DNA of 64,000 nt from assembly GCA_963576735.1 (NCBI GenBank), contig OY755174.1:5518001-5582000 (forward strand), given 5' to 3'. A program made the translations under genes and the position numbers. The notes under the pieces were generated by a model. It was not told the origin of the DNA, did no database searches, and saw nothing but the letters and a program-made list of their open reading frames with translations. The stretch comes from Bedellia somnulentella (taxonomy: Eukaryota > Arthropoda > Insecta > Lepidoptera > Bedelliidae). This document shows, piece after piece, positions 9,608 to 20,920 of this stretch (position 1 is the first letter of the stretch; the number at the start of each line of letters is the position of its first letter).

Positions 9608-9835
9608 TTCATTAAACTCTCCATCCCTAGTAAATAACCTTCCCAGATATACAAACTCTTAAACTTGTTCCACTTTCTTACCATTAATTTCAATGGCACA
9701 TTCTGCTACGAGTACATGATCCTCTCTCTCAAAGACCATGGTTTTGGTTTTATCAACATTCAGGCGCATTGCCTTTCTTTCAAAAGACGTACATACGAAT
9801 TGATAACCTATTCTTCTTTGCTGTCATTTAAACAG
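9608..9835 (-). pseudogene. LINE R reverse transcriptase fragment
   Basis: In minus orientation this aligns with 58.04-58.24 kb of the better copy. It includes the stretch encoding DKTKTMVFERE (just after the YADD region in the parent) and the downstream GKKVEQV-like and YLG regions. It has substitutions and frame breaks and no ends of its own, so it is a broken internal piece. Confidence 0.75.
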
Positions 9836-10129
9836 CTAGAATTTAATAAGATCCTTTTTAAAAATTCTAGGTAGTTGAAGATTTGTAATTCTTCTTAGAT
9901 TTTAGTAGCCACTTGTTGAGCGGTGCGGCTGGTGAACATGAACTTCTGAAGGAATCAATATAATCATCATCATCAATCATATATCATACTGAAATATATT
10001 TTTTCGTCCGTAGATTGGAATTATTTACAATTGATTGGCATTTTCTCGTATTTATTGTGGTCCATTATAGCTTATAGGCGACTGATATAAAGGCGTGGTG
10101 TGTCCAAATACTGTGTCGGGTGTCGTTTA

Positions 10130-10195
10130 AGTGTTTTGGCAGATTGTTAACAGTGAGGGAAAACGTAAAGAGGAAATCCGCAATGCTACGATGAA
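10130..10195 (+). mobile_element. Family B SINE trace
   Basis: AGATTGTTAACAGTGAGGGAAAACGT plus GAGGAAATCC recalls the family B centre (GTTGTTAACGGTGAGGG). Too decayed for boundaries. Confidence 0.4.
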
Positions 10196-10199
10196 TGCA

Positions 10200-11455
10200 G
10201 ATTATATTGTGTTCCTATTTTCCTGTATCTGTTTTGAATACAGACTGCTAATGTCGATACAGACACATCGACAAATAAAAAGACATAATCCAAGTCCTGA
10301 AATAGTGGACAAATTTATCTTTGGACACTTTGTCCTTCGTTTCGTAGTTTGGATGTAATTTTCGTTACTAATCTGAACGGTCACGTCTTTACACGGTCTT
10401 ATAAAGGTTAAAACTATATAAAGAGCGGTTTTCAAGTACCGCAGTCACGTCTTAATAAAATGCCATTATTCCGACATATTTTCCTAATCTTACTTTATCG
10501 TAATCAAGGTAGTGAACACTTATACATAGTTCAAAATATTATAATTTCTTGATTTTTGAGGCTACATTTAATTTAATAGGACTAGTGTGGGTGTGCATAC
10601 TAAACTAATATTTGTTATTATGGTCACATAAATATTTTAAAGTGCCGTTCAAATTCGTATCATTAAAGCGTACTGACAGAAAGATTGCTTATGTGTTAGT
10701 GATAGGCGTTTTCAGTTCTGTAGCCCATAGAGTAGCATCTTTAGGTGGTAGTATTTATAGAAACCAGTATCATAATTATATCACTGTTATATCGCACGTT
10801 AATGTCATAATCACGAAATTATGTTCTTTATCTATATTTATCAATCATAAGTTGCATTTGCAGTGAACAATTCAATATCAGTTGCGACACTCGCGATCGG
10901 TTTATTGCGGTAAAAATATATATGTGAATACAAATAAGTTAGCCTTTAAGTTAGTTAGTTGCCTAGTAAACAGCCCAAGGACAATACAAATTATAGTCGA
11001 GAACTTGTGTGAAAGCACATTTGAATGCGCTGTCTTCAAAAAATTGTGATCATATTGATTTTGATTAATGACATGACATTGATCTTCACCAAGTGCATGA
11101 CCGGAAAAATATGCTGTGTCAGAATCGCACGTGCAATGAGGCTATGTTTTTACCGAATTTAGCTTACACAATTGTTATTGCGTAGTATAATGTTATTAAA
11201 CCTTGGCAACAGTTCAGTTTTGTTAACATGTGTTTTTTACAATATGTGATCAGCCATTGTAATTGATCTCCCTAAGCTGTCCTTTCCACCTCACACCCCT
11301 CACACCCCTCCTACAAAACTGGCTTTGCTTGAACATTACATAGGTTTTAAAATCCGTCCGATAAACGAAGACTTCCCAAAATTTATGATGTGGCCTGAAT
11401 CTATGGTGCAAGTCTAATAATAGATTTCGATGTTATGAAACGTATTATAGAAGCC
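10200..11455. other. No recognisable feature
   Basis: About 1.25 kb of unique-looking AT-rich sequence. It has several 75-84 codon frames on both strands with no domain, and I treat them as chance. Confidence 0.45.
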
Positions 11456-11460
11456 GTGTT

Positions 11461-11703
11461 GCCGTGTAGTGCCGGCTTAGAATATCACTACCCTTTTCTA
11501 CCCACGGCTTCGTAATAGGCGACTAAGGGAATAGGGTTTTTTAAAGTGGTCTTTCGGCTATGCGGTTGGAGACCCATCACAAACGATGATTTATTTCAAC
11601 CGTCTTGTCCCCTATCAACTTTCACATTGGGCTGAGGAGTTTCTAGCTCTGAAGCTCTGGCTACCCCTTTTTGGGATTTATAGCTTTGAGTAAATGTATG
11701 TAT
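11461..11703 (+). mobile_element. Family A retroposon, full length (type III)
   Basis: GCCGTGTAGTGCCGGCTTAG head, CTTGTCCCCTATCAAC in the 3' half, end TTATAGCTTTGAGTAAATG. A moderately diverged type III copy. Confidence 0.88.
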
Positions 11704-12270
11704 TATAAACGCTATTATGTATGACGTGTACAATGAATCTTGATGACGAGTATGTCGGTGATGTTAACTGGTTTTGGGTCGGCTCTATGAAATATGACTC
11801 TTCTTGCGTTGTCAGCAATTAAATTTCCAGAAAATTGTCGACAGAAAATTCTTGACTAATATTCATAACCCACTGGTGAAAGATATTTGTTTTTCCAAAT
11901 TTAAAATGCTATAAATTAGCATACTTACCCTCCTTGAATTCAGAATTCCCGAGTATTTGAGATCCTTTCCTTTTCCACCGCAATTTTAACAATTTACTAT
12001 GCTTTCCCGCTCTCAAATTCCAAAATCCGTAAATGTGTGTTTTTTAAGTCTTGTTTGTTATTTTTAGATAAGAATAACTCGTTATTTATTTCACACCAAA
12101 AGTATTAATTTTTGCAAACTAATATTATATTATAAGCCTCTGAAGTACAATTGGCGGTCTTATTACCAAAAACAATATCTTTCAGACAACCTCATATACT
12201 ATGTTATATGTCGTCTGTGATATAAATTGTTTAATTTAATGTCCTGTCAGATTGCATAACTAAACTAAAA
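11704..12270. other. No recognisable feature
   Basis: AT-rich sequence between a family A copy and a Helitron. Confidence 0.5.
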
Positions 12271-12528
12271 TCCTATTAATACCCTAATATTAATGTGAAA
12301 GTTCAGATGTTTGTGTGTTTGAGGTAGAAAGGCTTCTCAATTACAGAATGTATATGAATGAAATTTAGCAGAATGCTAGATAATGACCCAGATTATAACA
12401 TAGGATACTTTTTTATTCCGTAAATTTTATACCAATAAAATAATCCTGATCGAAATCAGAGTACCGGAAAAAACGCCTAAAGTTTTGCATAAGCAAATTT
12501 ACAGCACGAAGTCTGCCGGGTCAGCTAG
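12271..12528 (+). mobile_element. Compact non-autonomous Helitron, 258 bp
   Basis: It starts TCCTATTAAT and then ATTAATGTGAAAG, and ends CACGAAGTCTGCCGGGTCAG CTAG. It sits exactly between A12270 and T12529 with no duplication. A short GC-rich terminus precedes CTAG. Both ends match the inverted copy at 4981-5373, so the boundaries support each other. Confidence 0.75.
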
Positions 12529-13609
12529 TAATTGAATAAAAATACAATTACTTAGCATCTAACCTGCTCAACATACTCTAGAAATAAAGATGTAGATCCT
12601 CTTTTTAGACCTACAAGTACCTGTTTCCAAAGGTAGGCAAGTAATATCTTTGATACATAAAATTTCATTTCAAAAGGAGTCCACTCCATTAGGTTAAGAA
12701 TTTTGCTAGCTGGCAGTTTACCGGAATTCACCTATTACCAGGGCTGTAAAACGTGGGTAATAAAAAGAACTTTATTTCCCCGATCTTTGGCTCGTAAAAG
12801 TGTAAGCATCGTTTTACTATGTAATTCTCTTTTACGCGCTTTCGTATATGACGCCAGCAGAAAGGAAACCCTTGTCAGCGTATGATGCTGTAATTGAAGT
12901 TTAAATTGTTACATCAGATCCTTTGTTCAAAGTTTATCAAAGCGGACTTAGATGCAATAAAAGTTTGTGTTCCTAAATTCAAAAGTTCATAAGAGGCACT
13001 ATTGATTGTCGGTGTCGTTAAAGGAATTAAGTTATTATTTTGGGTTTTCATTACAGTTTCTTGGAAATCTTTCGGAAAACCTAACTTCAATGTCTTCACT
13101 TGTCTCATTAACACTTTTTCTAGCCATAGAAGTTGGAGATTATGAACAGTAATTTAGACCTTCACATATATTGAATACACTTGTAGCATTTACAAATCAA
13201 ATATTATAGTTAAAGAGACGAACAAAATAAATAATTTATGTGTAGTATGAAATATAAAAAAGCACAGTATAGTTCTATAAGAACTTTCCATATATGTTTT
13301 TAAAATAAAAGAAATACAGGTAGTGTTTAAAAATGAAGAAAAATGACCATGCAATAGATATGTAACGAAATTGTAACACTATACGGTGTGCCGGTACGGT
13401 TAAAACCTGAAATGCTGCTGTATCTACTTTGGCCCTAAGAATAGCCGGCAAAACTTATCTCAACTTAAATTACAACTAAAACATACCCTGGATCCATCTA
13501 GATTTAAGCTTACGAACATATTTAGTCTAAGTTATTTACAGGCCGAGACTGCGAGATCGCATTTATTTCGGGAAAGGCCATCTCAGCTAAGCTCATAATT
13601 TCTGAAAAC
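12529..13609. other. No recognisable feature
   Basis: About 1.1 kb without a recognised repeat. The 60- and 66-codon frames have no visible domain. Confidence 0.45.
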
Positions 13610-13647
13610 TTAATGGCCCTAAATAATATAATAGCAAAATTGTAATA

Positions 13648-13904
13648 GCTGCGTAGTGTTGGCTTATAATAGCACAACTCCATTTCTACCTGTGGGTGTT
13701 CACAAAAGGCGACTGTATTGGGACTGTTTAAGTGATTGTTCGGCGAAGCTGTGGGCGAAGCGGTTGGAGGCCCATCACCACCAACCTTTATATTAAAATC
13801 TTTTCCCCGCTCAACTTCCATAAGTGTCTGACGAATTTCTTATTCCAAAGCTCTGGCTAACCCTTGTAGGGATTTATAGCCGTGAGTATATGTATGTATG
13901 TATG
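13648..13904 (+). mobile_element. Family A retroposon with 27 bp of extra DNA at its 5' junction
   Basis: Full length, with a duplicated piece in the middle (GCGAAGCTGTGGGCGAAGCG). The direct repeat TTAATGGCYCT flanks it at 13610-13620 and 13905-13915 (10/11), yet 27 AT-rich bases (13621-13647) lie between the left repeat and the head. Confidence 0.85.
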
Positions 13905-13924
13905 TTAATGGCTCTGTTGCCTGT

Positions 13925-14235
13925 GCGGCTTTACCTAGACTTTTCGTGTGTGGGCAGCTGAGGGCTGTCAGTTAAAGTTCTAAGCCGGGCCTATAACAAT
14001 GTGTATTTTCCTCCTGTGATATATGTGGTTAATTCATCAAAGTTTGTTAACTGTGAGGGAAAAAATGGCCAGCACAGCCGGTACAGAGTATTCCTGAATA
14101 GTAACGGTAGGCCTGTCCCCGATCACTTCGATACAATGTCCAGGTGACAAATATGTCACTTAATTGTTGAGAAGTATTAATACCTTTTCCACTCCATTCC
14201 ATTTTAGGCCATGTGTGTACGTTGATAGAGTGACA
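13925..14235 (+). mobile_element. Family B SINE, degraded
   Basis: GCCGGGCCTATAAC, GTTTGTTAACTGTGAGGGAAA, ACAATGTCCAGGTGAC and GAGAAGTATTAATACC occur in family B order. The pol III boxes are destroyed. Confidence 0.65.
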
Positions 14236-14559
14236 AATATAAAAAAAGCGTGTTATCTTAAGATATATTATCATGCGTCACAATGTTGCAGCTAGTAACA
14301 TGAAGTTACGGTGCAATGATATAAATTCATACATTACTGAGAAAGTAGCCCTAACATGGTGACCAAGCGGGAGACTTACTCGTATGTCATACAGTGCAAA
14401 CTCCCGCGTTCTTTGGATGGCCTATGAATTGCTATGCAAATAGAGGTTTTAATCTCTGGAGTACATGTACCATCAAAAATTAGTGGTTATATTTTAGGTC
14501 ACTGTAATTAATAAATAAAGTACATAAAAAATAATAATACACGGTATATACGTTTACAC

Positions 14560-14745
14560 AGATTAAGTTAGCCCCAAACTGAGTAGACTAGTATTAAATA
14601 TTATATAATACACATATAAATAACATCAAATACTAAGAGACAATCATTTATGCTTATCACACAAACATTGTTCTCAGCGGTGGTCGAACTCGCAACCGCC
14701 TCACTGAGAAGCTAGGCACCTATCCACTCCGTGACGAGTCGTCAA
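14560..14745 (-). mobile_element. tRNA-like SINE, family D
   Basis: It shares GTTAGCCCCAAACTGAGTAG, TATAATACACATATAAATAAC and a tRNA-like head with the copies at 28.0 and 48.0 kb. In minus orientation the B box region is GCGAGTTCGACCACC. Confidence 0.65.
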
Positions 14746-15050
14746 TAAATATAGATAGCAAAGTTCCAATAGAGGGTAATGTAGGCTTATTCATTCCTAG
14801 ACCCGACTAAATCTCATAATCCCTTTAAGTAATAAATGAATACTGGCATATTGGCGCGGTGGAAGCTCGACTGCTTACTAACGAATGCAGCTTTAAATTC
14901 ATGATCAATCAACCCACTTTGTGGATTCCAAGGGCCTGATTTACGATTCATTTGTATTTAAAACGTCGCGTCGCTGCATAGGAAGTTCGTTTGGATTTAA
15001 TTTTATATTACATCATTGACTAAATTATTGTTATTTAAATTTTACAATAT
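14746..15050. other. Low-information stretch
   Basis: Possible decayed tRNA-like repeat around 14845-14960 (GGCGCGGTGGAAGC), too weak to name. Otherwise AT-rich. Confidence 0.35.
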
Positions 15051-15059
15051 TTAATTTAT

Positions 15060-15426
15060 ACAGTATCAACCATGATAGCCCAATGGGTAGAACACTCGGT
15101 TAGCGTGCAAACGACTAGTGTTCAAATCCTGGGTCAGGCCTACACCAATTTGTCTTTTCAAAAGACATATGTGTGGTTAATTTATCATGGTTGTTAACGG
15201 TAAGGGAAAACATCGTGAGGAAACCCACACGGCTGAGTTGTACTTACTAATGTGATAGCGTATTCGTACAAAACGGCGATAGGCCTGCTCCCTAACACGT
15301 GAGTACACTGTCCATGCAAAACGTGGGTACTCTGAACACCAGGTTACAAAGTCACGTGATGTTCAGAAGTACTAGTACCTCTAACAAACCCCTTAGGGGA
15401 TATTCGGCGTGAACGTTTATGTTATA
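15060..15426 (+). mobile_element. Family B SINE, full length
   Basis: A box TAGCCCAATGGGTAG, B box GTTCAAATCCTGG, complete body and a short TTATG tail. The flanking repeat TTAATTTAT occurs at 15051-15059 and 15427-15435. A Helitron follows a few bases downstream. Confidence 0.9.
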
Positions 15427-15441
15427 TTAATTTATCTAATA

Positions 15442-16131
15442 CTAGCGACCCGCCCCGGCTTCGCACGGGTGCAATGCAAAATATACCTACTACAGAATGT
15501 CCTTATACACAACGTTCACAGCTTTTTTGTCATTAGCCAATACAAACATGTTTTGCTTAGACTATTTATAGGCACGCGCCGCCCGGCGCAAACAACTACG
15601 ACCCTGCATTTTAAATTTGCAATATCTTCGGTAATATTCACTTAAATTACATGCTGTAAAAAGCATATTGATCTATAATAAATGCACAATTTATTTAAGG
15701 TACTTCATTGGATAAGGATTAATGCTGTATTGTTTAAAATCACTTCGTAAATAACAATTTTTTAATAAAGAATAAAAATGGTTATGCTGGGTTATCCCTA
15801 AGAGATAGACATATACCATCGCGGACTTTTTTGTTGAACTTTTTAAGGTGAACAATACTGTACTACATTATTTTGGTCTATCTCGTAGTGTTCAGCCAGC
15901 GTTTGCAATATAAGCGCAAAAAACGTGCTTATTTACGACATCACATTAGAAACCTTTAAATTTATCAGTGTTTCTCTACTATATTATGCATTTATTATAC
16001 ATACAAACCTTCCTTAAGAATCATTCTATCTATTAAAAAAAACCGCATCAAAATCCGTTGCGTAGTTTTAAAGATCTAAGCATACATACGGACATACAGC
16101 GAAAGCGACTTTGTTTTATACTATGTATTGA
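15442..16131 (-). mobile_element. Non-autonomous Helitron, 690 bp
   Basis: Minus strand: starts TCAATACATAGTATAAAAC and ends ACCCGTGCGAAGCCGGGG, CGGGTCG, CTAG. The ACCCG...CGGGT pairing gives the GC-rich hairpin just before CTAG that Helitrons carry. Bounded by A and T. I know this terminus as a very abundant Lepidoptera repeat. Confidence 0.75.
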
Positions 16132-16139
16132 TACTCGTA

Positions 16140-16454
16140 ACAAGGTTCAAAAGAACCTCCAGCCAGCGGCCAACTTTTTTCACTGATGCTGTGGGAACCT
16201 AAAAGTTACATCAATCTCTTCCCTTTGTTATTTTCACAATTTAGTAATTATAGGTTTTCACTTTATAGTAATTATAGATTTTATTATAAATATTTACTGA
16301 AACAATCATAGACTTAAGTACATTACACAATGAGGAGTGTTTTTTTTTAATCGAGTAGAAACTAAACAAAGGGAAGAGATTGATGTAACTTTTAGGTTCC
16401 CACAGCATCATTGAAAAAAGTTGGCCGCTGGCTGGAGGTTCTTTTGAACCTTGT
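16140..16454. mobile_element. Foldback element (MITE), 90 bp inverted repeats, TA target
   Basis: The arms 16140-16229 and 16365-16454 are nearly identical inverted copies starting ACAAGGTTCAAAAGAACC. TA precedes the left arm and follows the right arm, as for Tc1/mariner-type insertions. The arms contain their own small hairpin (GGTTCAAAAGAACC). Non-coding. The superfamily is inferred from the TA target only. Confidence 0.85.
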
Positions 16455-16469
16455 TATTTTTGTAATTAT

Positions 16470-16737
16470 TTACGCTAGAACACCGTTTTCACTTAGATCG
16501 GAATAAATGAAAGTACTCGTAGAACTAAAGTTTGACACCCACTTGAAGTTCCTGTGACCTATAAATAAAAAGTGTCCCGCTGGCTGGAGGTGGAATTAAA
16601 ACCAACGCCCTTCTTCCATTTTGACGGAACAAAATCAAATTTTGACTGCATTTGATAGAACTAATTTGGAACTAAATCCTAGACATACTCATATCGTTTT
16701 AGGATAGGGGGTCCCGCTGAGTGTAGGCACACAGCTA
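16470..16737. mobile_element. Old transposon remnant
   Basis: CGCTAGAACACCGTTTTCAC and GATCGGAATAAATGAAAGTA look like a repeat I recall from Lepidoptera. CCGCTGGCTGGAGG is shared with the adjacent foldback arms. It may end at CACACAGCTAG. Confidence 0.35.
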
Positions 16738-17175
16738 GTTATTTTATAGTGGAGACCGGCTATTATTCTCTTTTATATATTCTCGTTTGGACTTTCATTA
16801 AAAGTTCTATCACCCTTAAATGAAATAAATGCACGCCGAATCTACATTTTCGTAGTCTTTGTGATGATAACTAATTTATTGTATTATAAAATGCTTTTCC
16901 TGTCACTTACTTAACAATATAGTGCATTCATACCAATATTATATGATACAAGCTATTACGTACGGGGAGTAACAAGCCAAGAGAGGCTTGATACGGAGAT
17001 TAATCCGAACAGCTTTACATGGTACTAACTTGATTAAAAACAAACTTATTTTCATTGCAACATTGCCAGCGGTCAGCAGACACAAGTTGGTCCCATAGTA
17101 AAATAAGTTACAAATTACTTTTCTAATAACCAAGTGGTGTGCTGTAAAACCTAAATAGTTTTTCCTCAGTAATAT

Positions 17176-17315
17176 GATGCATTTGGAGACCCATCACCAA
17201 CGATACTTTATTTCTACCATCTTCTCCCCTATCAACTTCCAAATGTGGCTGAGGAGTTCCTAGCTCAAAAGTTCTCGCTACCACTTTTTGGGATTTTTGG
17301 CCGTAAGTATATGAA
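17176..17315 (+). mobile_element. Family A, 5' truncated (type III)
   Basis: Begins inside the element at TTGGAGACCCATCACC and runs through CCTATCAACTTCCAAATG to the end GGCCGTAAGTATATG. Confidence 0.85.
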
Positions 17316-17371
17316 ATTTATGTTTTTTCTCAGTTTTTATCGTTTAATTGATTGGCATCTGTGAACAGTCG

Positions 17372-17590
17372 ACCTAAGTCATATGAGTCGTTAATTTATT
17401 GAGGGCGTAAATGGTGAAACTTAGGGCCATGTGCTGTATTTAGTCATGCGACAGTCAATTGGTACAAATCTGTGATGGCCTGCCTCTTATCAAGAAGGTA
17501 TTTTCCAAGCAAAACAAGATTTCTCTGGGTGAGATTTAATACCTCATTCACCCCTTTGAAGTTGAGCTTGATCGTTGAGTTTGGGTTTAT
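17372..17590 (+). mobile_element. Family B SINE, degraded 3' part
   Basis: CATGCGACAGTCAATTGGTACAAA, GATGGCCTGCCTCTTATCA and CCAAGCAAAAC appear in order. The CACGTG core and tail are mutated. Confidence 0.6.
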
Positions 17591-17599
17591 TTAAATATC

Positions 17600-18030
17600 A
17601 GTTTGCTTCCATTTTAATTCAACAGTTCATACGTATTAATACATTTCAAAGAAAGTGTAGATAAACGCAGAAATTACCTTTCAAGTACCTTCAGTTACGA
17701 GTTCGAAACTTATTCCAAGAATTCAAATAAGTTCCGAAAGTAGGATATGTCTGAGATGCTTGATTTATTATTAAAGACAGTTCTAAGTAACAGGAGACGG
17801 TATATTTAACATGTTCGGCAGTGCCACAGAAAGTTACGGCAACTTGGTTAACTATTCGTTTCTTTCGAGTTGGTTATACTTCTTTGTTTTTGTCGAATAC
17901 AATTGCGAATTTATAGGTTGTCTTTCAAGTTTTTATCAAGCTACTTTAGTTCATCACACATTATTGCGGAACAATACAAATCAAAATGGGTGAAAACCAG
18001 TTTACTTTCAATATAACATACGTATACATT
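17600..18030. other. No recognisable feature
   Basis: AT-rich. The 60-codon frame at 17811-17993 shows no domain. Confidence 0.45.
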
Positions 18031-18033
18031 AAA

Positions 18034-18260
18034 TTGCTGTGTAGTGTAGAATAACACTACCCCATTTCTGCCGGTGGGTGTACGTAAGAGGCGACTAACG
18101 GTGTTGGGGCTTTTAAGGGATTTTTGGGCGATGCGGTTGGAGACTCATCACCAACAACCTTTATTTTGCCATCTTTTCCCCACTCAACTTTCCAAAAGTG
18201 GCTGAGGAACTTCTAGTTCCTTAGCTCTGGCTACCCCTTCTTGGGATTTATAACCGTGAG

Positions 18261-18292
<32 letters not shown>

Positions 18293-18293
18293 T
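18034..18293 (+). mobile_element. Family A retroposon, full length (type I), long tail
   Basis: Head GCTGTGTAGTG with the CGGCTTAG part lost by a short deletion. The tail is seven TATG units, the longest in the window. Confidence 0.92.
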
Positions 18294-18648
18294 AAATTAA
18301 AACCTGAAAAAATATAAAAAATGTTGGATTACAAAACTTTACAGAAACCGTCATAATCCTCAACATTTCATTATTAAGAAAGTAAAACTTGCATACCACA
18401 ACTTTCACACTTTCACAACTTTCACAAAAAAATATAAACTAATTACCAAAATAACCCTTTGCCGTTAATAAACAAGATACTTAAATAAAGCTATACCATT
18501 CATCCACCACATGCATGCACAATGCACATGCACCATAATTACAAATTGAATTAGAAGCTTATCGACTTTAAATCGTTTTCTCATTTACTTATTATCAACA
18601 TAGTTTATTTGGCAACCAAAATGTTTTATAAAATAAGTTATTGCTAAA

Positions 18649-18760
18649 TATAGAATAGAATAGAAAACTCTTTATTGCGCATCAAAAAGGAAAAACATTT
18701 ACAAATAAACAGAATTAAATTGCAAAATATACAGTATTGTAAACTATTTTAAAAACATAT
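18649..18760 (-). mobile_element. Probable 3' end of another LINE
   Basis: The repeated ATAGA units followed by AAACTCTTTATTGCGCATCA resemble, in reverse, the 3' ends of LINEs common in Lepidoptera. No coding part is present, so the family is not assigned. Confidence 0.35.
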
Positions 18761-20530
18761 TTTAAGCTAATGCTGAGATTATACTGAAGGAGCATAATTA
18801 TAAATAGATTTAAATACCAAAATGACATAGACCCTAAGTATATAAGCATATTATTTAAAATCTCTCTCATGGTTTAAAAATCTGCAAAAATGGTTTTCTA
18901 ATATATACGACTAAACTGGGAATTTGAGTAAATCATAATTGAATTGAATTAATTATGAAACTAAATGTATATGTGTTAATAAATTGTATATACTTTATTC
19001 TCAATTTTAAAATTGTTTCAACATTATTGGCAAGTATAATTGTGTTATTCGCATAAGAATTGTTTTTCTAACTTGAAGTAGGTATTGATTCGACTCTAAG
19101 AAATTACTTACCCTGTAATTTATTTTATCAAATCCTTTCTACTTCAAAAAGATGCCAAGCCTTTCTTATTTCTAAAGCCTTAGCCTTTTTGGGATTCTAG
19201 CCGCGAGTATGCATCTGCTTCTATAAGAAAATGAAGTACTGAAAAGGAGTACTACGAAACTCGCAAACAAAATCATGTTCTATTTTTAAAATCTTCAAAG
19301 TTATCAAAATTTCCGCATTCAATTTCAAGGTTCATAAACTGCTACTTTATACTTTCTAATTGGTGCTTAAATCATGTAGCAATAGCTCGAAGGACCACTT
19401 GAAGTAAAACTCGTTAAAATCCAGTGCCCTTGCGCTACGCTGCCGCTCGTAGTCTGAACTTACGGAATCAAATGATCGTTTTAATCTTCCTTTTAATAAA
19501 ACACTTCAACTGTGACTTCTAATTGGAATCGGAAATCAATTTAACCCATTTTTTGTCGAATATTAAGTTAAAAAGGGTTTACCCTATTTTAAAGGAGGTT
19601 ATGATGACACTGTTTGGTACTGGTTCAAGATGCTACATAATGATTTTAATTCGTCTCTTACAATTTTGACAAATCTTCCATATGTTAATTTTTAGAATTA
19701 TTATAATTTTAAAATTAATTTAATTCAATCCTCCGGCGAAGACATTCAGAGTTGTCCCTATTATGGGTCTGACTATAGATGATAAAAAGTGACAGTATCC
19801 GATAATCTTACTGATACTCCTGAACACTAAATTATTTATTTTCAATGTTTTGAACCCGGGCAAAGGCTTATCGTCACGGGGCGCACCACTTTCTACAAAC
19901 ACTATGTATCACATAACTAAGCCCATCTCTGCCTTGTGGATTTCCTCATGAGTTTATACTCATCATTAGTAACCTTGATAAATAAATTCGCCAACACAAC
20001 TTTGGAAAAAACGAACTCTTTTCAATATGTATATTTTCATCAAAGCTTTTTAAATATGTATATTTCAAGTAGAGTCGTGACAAATTCATTAATCGTTATG
20101 TTCCAAACTAATCCTTATGGCTGCAGGATTAATGATTTGGTACACGAAACTAATTTTAAGATGAACGAAACTTCTTGAGCGGTGAAAAGTTTCTAAGATA
20201 CTTTTGTTTATATTTGAGGCGATAAGCCTAGAGTCGGCGCATTAAAGTGCTTGGATATTTAATTATTATGAGCCTTTAATTAATGAATCTCATCATAAAA
20301 TTTAACTTATACTTAAGCTATCTTTGCAAAACAAACAATTAGATCTTTTAAAGATTTCATTAAAAAAATAACAATTACGACTTGAAAATTTCAAATAGTT
20401 TATCATATGGTTATTCATTGGACTGTGCACAAAGTAAAATAAATAATGGAAACTATTCGGATACGTATTCGGAGGCACACGATGTGAAAGTTGAGCTTCG
20501 GTTTGAGCTCAAATACAATGTAATTGTAAA
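18761..20530. other. Mostly featureless AT-rich sequence
   Basis: The only recognisable piece is a weak family A 3' trace at 19158-19212 (TAGCCTTTTTGGGATTCTAGCC). The 80-codon + frame at 19936-20178 has no domain. Confidence 0.4.
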
Positions 20531-20545
20531 TATTATAAGTATTAA

Positions 20546-20907
20546 CAACCGTGATAGCTCAATGGGTAGAATACCGCATATCGTGGAAGCAATGAAGGTT
20601 CAAATCCCGGGTCAGGCCTGCACATATTTGTCTTTTCTAAAGTCATATGTGTGGTATATCATCGTTGTTCAAGGTAAGGGAAAACAATGGGAAAACATCA
20701 TCAGGAAACCCACATGGCTAAGTTGAACTTAGTCATATGAGAGTATTCGTACAAAACGGCGATAGGTCTGCCCCCTAACACGTGAGTACACTGTCCAAGC
20801 AAAACGTGGGTACTCTGAATATCAAGTGATGTGCAGAAATATTAGTACCTCTGCCAACCTCTTCGGTGATATAAGGCGTGAATGTTGGAGTTCGAGTCGA
20901 GTTTGAG
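20546..20907 (+). mobile_element. Family B SINE, full length
   Basis: A box TAGCTCAATGGGTAG and B box GGTTCAAATCCCGG, the closest in the window to the pol III consensus. Perfect 13 bp duplication TTATAAGTATTAA (20533-20545, 20908-20920). The tail is GAGTT-type instead of TTATG. The 114-codon frame across it is incidental. Confidence 0.93.
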
Positions 20908-20920
20908 TTATAAGTATTAA

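Noticed and set aside
18240..18293. Independent TATG microsatellite loci across the window
   Set aside because: Nearly all are the 3' tails of family A or LINE R copies, not separate loci.
20382..20726. 114-codon + strand frame
   Set aside because: More than half of it is a family B SINE with a clear 13 bp target duplication.
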